In this document: positions 1 to 5,004 of the stretch, piece by piece
Position numbering within the stretch: the stretch's first letter is position 1
How the letters are laid out: each line of letters opens with the position of its first letter
Assembly: GCA_016873405.1 (NCBI GenBank)
Contig: VGXH01000197.1
Location: 1 to 5,004, forward strand
Direction: 5' to 3'
Source of the DNA: a bacterium
GTDB taxonomy: Bacteria; Krumholzibacteriota; Krumholzibacteria; LZORAL124-64-63
Length of the DNA stretch: 5,004 bases
Program-made: the position numbers and the translations under genes
The notes under the pieces: generated by a model
Databases searched by the model: none
Told to the model about the DNA's origin: nothing
Seen by the model: only the letters and a program-made list of their open reading frames with translations

Positions 1-293
1 TTTTCGACTGCATCTACATCGAGACCGAGGGCAAGGGCAAGGACCGCTACATGACGCGGTACGCCATCGACTACAACAAGTGCATCTGGTGCTCGCTCTG
101 CACGGAGAACTGCCACACCGGCTCGATCACGATGAGCCACGACTACGACCACTCGGTCTACGACCGCAAGACGCTGGTCTACGAGTTCATGGATCCGCGC
201 CAGGCGAAGGTGCCCTGCCATCGCCAGACGCGCGCGGACCAGGGCTGGTGGGTCCCGCCGAAGGAAGACGGCGACAAAGGAGACGACGCGTGA
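1..293 (+). CDS. nuoI: NADH-quinone oxidoreductase subunit I, C-terminal part (5' end outside window)
   Basis: NuoI is the 2x[4Fe-4S] ferredoxin-like subunit that holds clusters N6a and N6b at the junction of the peripheral and membrane arms and passes electrons towards N2 and quinone. The reading frame is open from base 3 and gives 96 residues before TGA at 291-293. The visible part begins FDCIYIE, which in this family directly follows the fourth cysteine of the first cluster motif, so that motif lies just outside the window. The second motif is complete: cysteines are encoded at 81-83, 90-92, 99-101 and 111-113 (spacing CxxCxxCxxxC), preceded by YAIDYNK as is typical. The residue after the last cysteine is His (codon 114-116), where the family normally has Pro. 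A hydrophilic tail of about 50 residues, rich in charged residues, follows. The gene overlaps nuoJ by 4 bp. The family call is firm from the motif plus the gene order. Confidence 0.95.
   Translation, partial: FDCIYIETEGKGKDRYMTRYAIDYNKCIWCSLCTENCHTGSITMSHDYDHSVYDRKTLVYEFMDPRQAKVPCHRQTRADQGWWVPPKEDGDKGDDA
276..282 (+). promoter_or_regulatory. Shine-Dalgarno sequence that fixes the GTG start of nuoJ
   Basis: AAAGGAG lies 7 nt upstream of the GTG at 290-292, inside the last codons of nuoI. The nuoJ frame has no ATG near this point, and the residues after this GTG match the usual NuoJ N-terminus, so this site decides the start. Confidence 0.85.
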
Positions 294-817
294 TCCGTGA
301 CCTGGTCTTCGTCGCGCTGGCGCTGCTGACCGTGGTGCCGGCGGTCTGGGTGGTGTCCAGCCGCAACATCGTGCACGCCGGTTTCGCGCTGCTGTTCACG
401 CTGCTGGGCGTGGCCGGCCTCTACGCGTTCCTGGGCGCCGACTTCCTGGCCGTGACCCAGCTGATGGTGTACGTGGGCGGCGTGCTGGTGCTGGTCCTGT
501 TCACCGTCATGATGACGCACGTCCCGGCGGCCGGGAAGCGGCGCCACGGCCTGGACCGCCTGGTGCCGCCGGCGGTGTTCGCGGCGGCCGTCTTCGGCGT
601 CCTCTACAAGGTCGTCACCGCGGTGGAATGGAACGCCTCGGCGGCGCCCGCGAAGGCGACCACGGCCGAGATCGGCGCCCGGTTGATGACCACGTACATC
701 TTCCCGTTCGAATACGTGTCGATCGTGCTGCTGGCCGCCATGATCGGCGCCGCGATCCTCATCCGCGAGCGGCGCCCGGAAGCCGACGACGAGGAGAACC
801 GGGAGGCGCAGGCGTGA
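290..817 (+). CDS. nuoJ: NADH-quinone oxidoreductase subunit J
   Basis: NuoJ is a membrane-arm core subunit (ND6 homologue) that helps connect the quinone site to the proton channels. The GTG start at 290 gives 175 residues, close to the usual length (184 in E. coli). Five membrane segments can be read, at about residues 5-22, 29-48, 54-76, 91-109 and 140-158. The third contains the conserved V-Y61-V-G63 stretch; in complex I structures this helix carries a pi-bulge linked to coupling. Q57 sits where E. coli NuoJ has Glu55. The last helix has the family pattern FPFE-x2-S-x2-LLAAMIGAAIL, with E141. A charged tail rich in Glu, Asp and Arg ends the protein. The reading frame remains open upstream to base 80, inside nuoI, but that extension is a non-hydrophobic, Arg-rich out-of-frame reading of nuoI and is not coding. 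The gene overlaps nuoI and nuoK by 4 bp each. Confidence 0.96.
   Translation: MIRDLVFVALALLTVVPAVWVVSSRNIVHAGFALLFTLLGVAGLYAFLGADFLAVTQLMVYVGGVLVLVLFTVMMTHVPAAGKRRHGLDRLVPPAVFAAAVFGVLYKVVTAVEWNASAAPAKATTAEIGARLMTTYIFPFEYVSIVLLAAMIGAAILIRERRPEADDEENREAQA
801..806 (+). promoter_or_regulatory. Shine-Dalgarno sequence that fixes the GTG start of nuoK
   Basis: GGGAGG lies 7 nt before the GTG at 814-816, within the last codons of nuoJ. The first ATG that would leave a mostly intact NuoK lies 23 codons downstream, past the first membrane helix, so the GTG is the start. The resulting GTGA overlap with the nuoJ stop favours reinitiation by ribosomes that have just finished nuoJ. Confidence 0.85.
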
Positions 818-1122
818 ACATCGGGCTGCCGCATTTCCTGACCGTCAGCGCGGCGCTGTTCGCGCTGGGCCTGTTCGCCGTGATGGCCCGGCGGAACACC
901 GTCGCCATCCTGATGGGCGTGGAGCTGATGCTCAACGCCGCGAACGTGAACTTCGTGGCGTTCTCGCGCTACGTGCAGCACGGCATCGACGGCCAGATCC
1001 TGGCCGCCTTCGTCATCGTGCTGGCGGCCGCGGAGGCGGCCGTGGCCCTGGCGATCGTCCTGGCGCTGTACCGCAACTACGGCTCCGTGCACGCGGACAC
1101 CGCGCAAAGCCTGAAGCGATAA
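814..1122 (+). CDS. nuoK: NADH-quinone oxidoreductase subunit K
   Basis: NuoK is the small membrane-arm core subunit (ND4L homologue, related to MrpC) that with NuoJ forms a proton-path segment next to NuoN. The GTG start gives 102 residues, against 100 in E. coli. Three membrane helices are seen at about residues 8-24, 28-50 and 62-85. The two membrane-buried glutamates needed for activity in E. coli (Glu36 and Glu72) are present as E37, in the stretch LMGVELMLNAANVNFVAF, and E74, in the run IVLAAAEAAVALAIVLALYR. Both are in their normal family contexts. The gene starts inside the nuoJ stop and ends at TAA 1120-1122, 16 bp before nuoL. An open frame extends upstream to 628 inside nuoJ, but that stretch is an Arg-rich out-of-frame reading and is not coding. 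Confidence 0.97.
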   Translation: MNIGLPHFLTVSAALFALGLFAVMARRNTVAILMGVELMLNAANVNFVAFSRYVQHGIDGQILAAFVIVLAAAEAAVALAIVLALYRNYGSVHADTAQSLKR

Positions 1123-1138
1123 GGGAGAACGACCGGCG

Positions 1139-3325
1139 ATGAGCGACCAGGCCATCATCACGGCGGCGATCTCGATCCTGCTGCTGCCGCTGCTGTCGTA
1201 CGCGCTCACCTTCTTCTTCGGCCGGAAGCTGCCGCGGAAGGGCGACTTCATCGGCGTGACGCTGATGGGGCTGGCGCTGGTGCAGGCGCTGCGCATCTTC
1301 ATCGCGTTCTGGCGGGTCGGCGACCCGGCGCATCGCGTCGAGTGGGCCTTCACGTGGCTGGACCTGGGCGGCTTCCGGCTGGATGCGGGCATCCTGGTCG
1401 ACGGCATGACGGCGGTCATGCTGATGGTCGTCTGCATCGTCAGCTTCCTGGTGCACCTGTACTCGACCGGTTACATGCACGGGGACCGCCGCTACGAGCG
1501 GTTCTTCGCCTTCCTCGGCTTCTTCACGTTCTCGATGCTCGGCATCGTGCTGGCGAACAACCTCTTCTTCCTCTACGTGTTCTGGGAGCTGGTCGGCCTG
1601 TCGAGCTACCTGCTGATCGGCTTCTTCTTCCACAAGCACTCGGCCGCCAACGCCAACAAGAAGGCGTTCCTGACCAACCGCGTCGGCGATTGGGGTTTCT
1701 GGCTGGGCATCCTGGCCTTCTTCACCGCCACGGGCACGCTCAATTACCTGGAGCTGTTCGCCCAGGTGCATGCCGGCGCCATCAAGGGCCCGCTGCTGGC
1801 CTGGGCGGGCGTGGGTCTGTTCATGGGCTGCGTGGGCAAGTCGGCGCAGATGCCCCTGCACATCTGGCTGCCGGACGCCATGGAGGGCCCCACGCCGGTG
1901 TCGGCCCTGATCCACGCGGCGACCATGGTGGCCGCCGGCGTCTACATGGTGGCCCGCCTGGCGCCGCTGTTCGGGCCGGACGCGCTGCTGGTGGTGCTCT
2001 ACGTGGGCGCGGTGACGGCGTTCATCACGGCGACCATCGCCCTAGTCAAGACCGACATCAAGCGGGTGCTGGCGTTCTCGACGCTTAGCCAGCTGGGCTA
2101 CATGGTGATGTCGCTGGGCGCCGGCGATTCGGTCAACGCCATGTACCACCTGACCACGCACGCGATGTTCAAGGCGCTGCTCTTCCTGGGCGCCGGCTCG
2201 GTCATCCACGCCGTGCACTCGCAGGAGATGCCGGACATGGGCGGCCTGCGCAAGAAGATGCCCATCACCTTCTGGACGTTCCTGATCGCGACCCTGGCCA
2301 TCAGCGGCGTGCCGCTGTTGTCGGGCTTCTATTCGAAGGACGGCATCCTCGGCTCGGTGCTGGCGTTCGGCATGCTGGAGGGGCACTACCTGCCGTTCAT
2401 CCTGGGCATCACCGCGGCCGCGCTGACGCCCTTCTACATGTTCCGCATCGTGTTCCTGACCTTCTTCGGCCAGCCGCGGGACCACCACAAGTTCGAGCAC
2501 GCGCACGAGAGCGGCCGCGCCATGACCATTCCGCTGATCGCGCTGGCGGTCATGTCGGTGATCGCGGCCGGCATCCCGGGCAACACGGCCGACAAGAGCT
2601 GGTTCCGCAAGTTCATGGTGGCCTATGACGTGCCGGCCATCGCGGCGGAGTACCAGGCGCGGCACGAGGCGCCGCCGGTGGTGGTCGCGCACGAAGACCA
2701 CCCGCACGGAGAGGCGGCGCCCGGGACGGAGCCGGCGCACGGCGACCAGCCGGCGCGCGATGAGCACGGGGACCACGCCGCGCCTGGGGATCACCTCGCG
2801 CCCGGAGCGCACGGCGAGGCGCACGGCGCCCACGGGCACGACGACCATGCCGCGCACGTGCACCACACGGCCCACATCCGCGCGATGATCATGTCGATCC
2901 TCGTGGCCACGTTGGGTATCGGCGCCTCCTGGTGGACGTACCACCGGCGGCGGGTGAACCCCGCGGCGGTGCAGGCGCGCCTGCCGGGCGCGCACAGGGT
3001 GCTGCAGGGACAGTACTTCTTCGACGAACTGTACGCGGCGACGGTGTACCGCCTGACGCTGTGGTGGTCGGCGGTGTGCGCGGCGTTCGACCGCATCGTG
3101 ATCGACGGCATCGTCAACGGCACGGGCTACCTGACGCGGCTGGTTTCGTGGGTCTCCGGCCTCTGCGACCGCTTCCTCGTCGACGGGGCGGTCAACGGGG
3201 TGGCGGCCGTGCTGCAGGGCGCGGGCGAGGGCCTGCGCCGCGTCCAGACCGGCCGCGTGCAGACGTATCTGGTCTACGTCAGCGCCTCGGTGCTGGTGCT
3301 GATCGTGATCTACCGGGTTCTGTAG
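1139..3325 (+). CDS. nuoL: NADH-quinone oxidoreductase subunit L, long form with His-rich loop
   Basis: NuoL is the distal antiporter-like proton-pumping subunit of complex I (ND5 homologue). It has 728 residues, against 613 in E. coli. The ATG at 1139 follows an AGGGAG 11 nt upstream, a slightly long spacing. The conserved core is intact: E150 in FWELVGLSSYLLIGFFF (E. coli Glu144), K234 in GKSAQMPLHIWLPDA (Lys229), the PTPVSALIHAATMV helix, the HLTTHAMFKALLFLGAGSVIHA stretch, and K400 in SGFYSKDGIL (Lys399). The extra length is in two places. One is a His-rich hydrophilic loop at residues 509-579, between predicted helices 14 and 15. The other is an extended C-terminal region after YFFDELY (626-632), with two copies of DR-x3-DG-x-VNG, corresponding to the lateral helix that runs along the membrane arm. 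A last membrane segment lies at about 710-728. The stop is TAG, 36 bp before nuoM. Confidence 0.97.
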   Translation: MSDQAIITAAISILLLPLLSYALTFFFGRKLPRKGDFIGVTLMGLALVQALRIFIAFWRVGDPAHRVEWAFTWLDLGGFRLDAGILVDGMTAVMLMVVCIVSFLVHLYSTGYMHGDRRYERFFAFLGFFTFSMLGIVLANNLFFLYVFWELVGLSSYLLIGFFFHKHSAANANKKAFLTNRVGDWGFWLGILAFFTATGTLNYLELFAQVHAGAIKGPLLAWAGVGLFMGCVGKSAQMPLHIWLPDAMEGPTPVSALIHAATMVAAGVYMVARLAPLFGPDALLVVLYVGAVTAFITATIALVKTDIKRVLAFSTLSQLGYMVMSLGAGDSVNAMYHLTTHAMFKALLFLGAGSVIHAVHSQEMPDMGGLRKKMPITFWTFLIATLAISGVPLLSGFYSKDGILGSVLAFGMLEGHYLPFILGITAAALTPFYMFRIVFLTFFGQPRDHHKFEHAHESGRAMTIPLIALAVMSVIAAGIPGNTADKSWFRKFMVAYDVPAIAAEYQARHEAPPVVVAHEDHPHGEAAPGTEPAHGDQPARDEHGDHAAPGDHLAPGAHGEAHGAHGHDDHAAHVHHTAHIRAMIMSILVATLGIGASWWTYHRRRVNPAAVQARLPGAHRVLQGQYFFDELYAATVYRLTLWWSAVCAAFDRIVIDGIVNGTGYLTRLVSWVSGLCDRFLVDGAVNGVAAVLQGAGEGLRRVQTGRVQTYLVYVSASVLVLIVIYRVL
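2663..2875 (+). other. His-rich loop within NuoL (residues 509-579)
   Basis: This part of nuoL encodes 71 residues of which 17 are His, mixed with Ala, Gly, Pro, Asp and Glu. It contains no hydrophobic segment. It sits between predicted helices 14 and 15. In the known NuoL topology (N-terminus on the periplasmic side, 16 helices) that loop is periplasmic. Three in-frame exact copies of GCGCACGGCG occur at 2735-2744, 2807-2816 and 2819-2828, each encoding Ala-His-Gly, which suggests growth by small duplications. Metal binding is possible but is an inference only. Confidence 0.8.
3089..3199 (+). repeat. Tandem protein repeat in the NuoL C-terminal region
   Basis: Two copies of the pattern D-R-x3-D-G-x-V-N-G occur at residues 651-661 (bases 3089-3121) and 677-687 (bases 3167-3199), a period of 26 residues. 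Similarity is clear in protein but weaker in DNA, so the duplication is old. It lies where the lateral amphipathic helix of NuoL is expected. From memory, similar double motifs occur in other long-form NuoL proteins. Confidence 0.75.
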
Positions 3326-3361
3326 GGACGACGAGAGAACACCCGAGAGGAGCGCCACGCA

Positions 3362-4858
3362 ATGGGCGAGCACATTCTATCGTGGATGACCTTCTTCCCG
3401 GTCATCGGGGCGGCCGTGATCGCTTTCATCCCCGGCGGGAGGAAGACGGCCATCCGGACGGTGGCGGCGGTGGCCACGGCCGTGCCGCTGGTCCTGGCCG
3501 TTCAGCTGTTCCTGCAGTTCGACCGCGGCTCGTCCGCGCTGCAGTTCGTGGAGCACCACAGCTGGATCAAGAGCTTCAACATCGAGTACTTCATGGCCGT
3601 CGATGGCCTGAGCGTGCCGATGATGCTGCTGACGGCGCTGCTCTCGTTCCTCTGCGTCTTCGCCTCGTGGAACATCGAGAAGGCGGTCAAGGGCTACTTC
3701 GCGATGTTCCTCATTCTCGAGACGGGCATGTTCGGCGTCTTCTGCGCGCTGGACTTCTTCCTGTTCTACGTGTTCTGGGAAGTCATGCTGCTGCCGATGT
3801 ACTTCCTGATCGGCATCTGGGGCGGCCCGCGGCGAGAGTACGCCGCCATCAAGTTCTTCCTCTACACGCTGGCCGGCTCGGTGCTGATGCTGCTGGCGAT
3901 GATCGCCTTCTACCTGAACACGAACGACCCGGTCACCGGCGGCCACACGTTCAACATGGTCCATATGTTCGACCAGAACAACCACAACCCGTGGCTGCAG
4001 ACGACCAACGTGCGGCACCTGTTGTGGGTCGCGCTGTTCATCGGCTTCGCCATCAAGGTGCCGATCTTCCCGTTCCACACCTGGTTGCCCGACGCGCACG
4101 TCGAGGCGCCCACGGCCGTGTCCGTCATCCTGGCCGGCGTGCTGCTGAAGATGGGCACCTACGGCCTGCTGCGCATCAGCTACCCGATGCTCCCCGACCA
4201 GGCCATGTGGTTCCGCGGCGCGCTGGCGGTGCTGGGGGCCGTCAACATCCTCTACGGCGCCTACTGCGCCATGGCCCAGAAGGACATGAAGAAGCTGGTC
4301 GCCTACTCGTCGGTCAGCCACATGGGCTACGTGCTGCTCGGCATGGCGGCGATGAACAGCGCCGGCATGAACGGGGCCGTGCTGCAGATGTTCAACCACG
4401 GCACGATCACGGCCATGATGTTCCTCTGCGTGGGCGTCGTCTACGACCGCGCCCACACCCGCGAGATCAACGGCTTCGGCGGCCTGGGCCTGCAGATGCC
4501 GCTCTACTTCTCGGTCTTCAGCTTCGCGCTCTTCGCGGCCCTGGGCCTGCCCGGCCTGAGCGGCTTCGTCAGCGAGGCGATGATCTTCATGGGCGCCTTC
4601 CCGGCCTTCCGGACGATCACGATCATCAGCGCCCTGGGCATCATCATCGGCGCCGCGTACGTCCTGTGGATGCTGCAGCGGGTGTTCCTGGGCCCGAAGA
4701 ACGACAAGTGGGACAGCCTGCCGGACATCAACGGCCGCGAGATGTTCACGCTGGTGCCGATCGGCCTCATCGTGCTGCTGCTGGGCGTGTACCCGATGCC
4801 GGTGCTAGACCTGATGAAGGTCACCCTGAACAACCTGGTCAAGGTGGTGGCCGGCTGA
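3362..4858 (+). CDS. nuoM: NADH-quinone oxidoreductase subunit M
   Basis: NuoM is the middle antiporter-like proton-pumping subunit of complex I (ND4 homologue). It has 498 residues, close to the E. coli length of 509. The ATG at 3362 is preceded by AGAGGAG (3346-3352) with 9 nt spacing. The protein is hydrophobic throughout, with about 14 membrane helices. The functional residues are in place: E140 in YVFWEVMLLPMYFLIGIWGG (E. coli Glu144), K232 in FAIKVPIFPFHTWLPDAHVEAPT (Lys234), K263 in LAGVLLKMGTYGLLR (Lys265), and E405 in LPGLSGFVSEAMIF (Glu407). The KKLVAYSSVSHMGYVLLG stretch and the NHGTITAMMFLCVG helix are also typical. The gene ends at TGA 4856-4858, inside a perfect inverted repeat, and is followed 28 bp later by nuoN. 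Nothing suggests truncation or frameshift. Confidence 0.98.
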   Translation: MGEHILSWMTFFPVIGAAVIAFIPGGRKTAIRTVAAVATAVPLVLAVQLFLQFDRGSSALQFVEHHSWIKSFNIEYFMAVDGLSVPMMLLTALLSFLCVFASWNIEKAVKGYFAMFLILETGMFGVFCALDFFLFYVFWEVMLLPMYFLIGIWGGPRREYAAIKFFLYTLAGSVLMLLAMIAFYLNTNDPVTGGHTFNMVHMFDQNNHNPWLQTTNVRHLLWVALFIGFAIKVPIFPFHTWLPDAHVEAPTAVSVILAGVLLKMGTYGLLRISYPMLPDQAMWFRGALAVLGAVNILYGAYCAMAQKDMKKLVAYSSVSHMGYVLLGMAAMNSAGMNGAVLQMFNHGTITAMMFLCVGVVYDRAHTREINGFGGLGLQMPLYFSVFSFALFAALGLPGLSGFVSEAMIFMGAFPAFRTITIISALGIIIGAAYVLWMLQRVFLGPKNDKWDSLPDINGREMFTLVPIGLIVLLLGVYPMPVLDLMKVTLNNLVKVVAG

Positions 4859-4865
4859 GCCGGCC
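4849..4865 (+). other. Perfect inverted repeat centred on the nuoM stop codon
   Basis: GGCCGGC (4849-4855) and GCCGGCC (4859-4865) are exact reverse complements, giving a 7-bp all-GC stem with the nuoM stop codon TGA as its 3-nt loop. No T-run follows, so it does not look like a factor-independent terminator, and nuoN continues immediately downstream. It ends 6 nt before the nuoN Shine-Dalgarno sequence. In DNA this rich in G and C it could be chance. Confidence 0.5.
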
Positions 4866-4871
4866 CCGCGC

Positions 4872-4877
4872 GAGGAG
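4872..4877 (+). promoter_or_regulatory. Shine-Dalgarno sequence of nuoN
   Basis: GAGGAG lies 9 nt upstream of the ATG at 4887-4889, in the 28-bp gap after nuoM. It supports that ATG as the nuoN start. Confidence 0.75.
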
Positions 4878-4886
4878 CTTTCCGGC

Positions 4887-5004
4887 ATGGAACTCTTGCA
4901 GCTGAAGATCCCGAGCTGGGCCGACCTGCAGTGGTGGCTGCCCGAGGTCGTGCTCTGCCTCACGTTCCTCATCGCCCTGATCGGCGACCTGGTGGCGCGG
5001 GGCC
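4887..5004 (+). CDS. nuoN: NADH-quinone oxidoreductase subunit N, N-terminal part (3' end outside window)
   Basis: NuoN is the third antiporter-like proton-pumping subunit (ND2 homologue), next to NuoJ and NuoK in the membrane arm. Only 39 codons are in the window. They start MELLQLKIPS and continue into WWLPEVVLCLTFLIALIGDL, where the LPE followed by a hydrophobic helix at about residues 18-36 matches the usual NuoN first helix. None of the proton-path residues of the protein are reached. The identification rests on this N-terminal pattern and on the position directly after nuoM, which is the near-universal order in bacterial nuo operons. The start is supported by GAGGAG at 9 nt spacing. Confidence 0.88.
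   Translation, partial: MELLQLKIPSWADLQWWLPEVVLCLTFLIALIGDLVARG

Noticed and set aside
604..1915. Overlapping - strand open frames opposite nuoJ, nuoK and the start of nuoL
   Set aside because: They cross three well-supported genes, have low-complexity products and lack conserved motifs.
2483..2506. A second His cluster in NuoL (H449, H450, H454, H456) as a separate metal site
   Set aside because: This short loop after helix 13, ending in HES, resembles the usual NuoL loop found in many bacteria, so it needs no special explanation.
3326..3361. Possible promoter or terminator between nuoL and nuoM
   Set aside because: The 36-bp gap shows only a purine-rich Shine-Dalgarno region. No hairpin with a T-run and no convincing -35/-10 pair are seen.
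2042..3373. 443-codon open frame on the - strand opposite nuoL
   Set aside because: The product is rich in Arg, His, Val and Gln without family features. It is the antisense reading of nuoL codons, with no separate signal.
3377..4456. 359-codon open frame on the - strand opposite nuoM
   Set aside because: It mirrors nuoM on the antisense strand, is rich in His, Arg, Glu and Gln, and shows no recognisable domain.
2932..4905. 657-codon open frame on the + strand across the end of nuoL and all of nuoM
   Set aside because: It is out of frame with both genes, its product is very rich in Arg, Gly, Pro and Ala with no recognisable domain, and the two conserved genes fully explain the DNA. Long spurious frames are expected in GC-rich sequence.
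1..5004. A novel defence, mobile or biosynthetic system hidden in the window
   Set aside because: Every gene is a standard complex I subunit in the standard order, with no room for an unassigned gene and no repeat array or mobile-element ends.

Overview
The window is an interior piece of a bacterial respiratory complex I operon (NADH:quinone oxidoreductase). All genes are on the + strand, in the order nuoI (3' end), nuoJ, nuoK, nuoL, nuoM, nuoN (5' end). The DNA is strongly GC-rich, with G or C at most third codon positions. This favours a high-GC Gram-negative-type bacterium. NuoI carries an FDCIYIE stretch just before its second cluster motif, and NuoL has a His-rich loop and a long C-terminal region with a DR-x3-DG-x-VNG repeat. 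From memory, these resemble complex I of deltaproteobacterial, FCB-group or Gemmatimonadota-like lineages, but no phylum can be fixed from this window alone.

Layout: 1-293 is the C-terminal part of NuoI, the peripheral-arm 2x[4Fe-4S] subunit. 290-817 is NuoJ and 814-1122 is NuoK; both start at GTG and each overlaps the preceding gene by 4 bp (GTGA), which suggests translational coupling. 1139-3325 is NuoL, about 115 residues longer than the E. coli protein. 3362-4858 is NuoM. 4887-5004 is the start of NuoN. Gaps are 16, 36 and 28 bp, each with a purine-rich Shine-Dalgarno sequence. No promoter, factor-independent terminator, RNA gene, mobile element or CRISPR array is visible, and no stretch over 300 bp lacks a gene.

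How the genes work together: NuoI passes electrons through its two Fe-S clusters towards quinone. NuoJ and NuoK form part of the membrane-arm core next to the quinone module. NuoL, NuoM and NuoN are the three antiporter-like proton-pumping subunits. The key charged residues of NuoK (E37, E74), NuoL (E150, K234, K400) and NuoM (E140, K232, K263, E405) are all present, so the sequence predicts a functional proton-pumping complex.

This is a housekeeping region, and I found no new system in it. The points worth a second look are small: a 71-residue His-rich, probably periplasmic loop in NuoL; a His in place of the usual Pro after the last cluster cysteine of NuoI; a tandem repeat in the predicted lateral-helix region of NuoL; and a perfect 7-bp hairpin centred on the nuoM stop codon.
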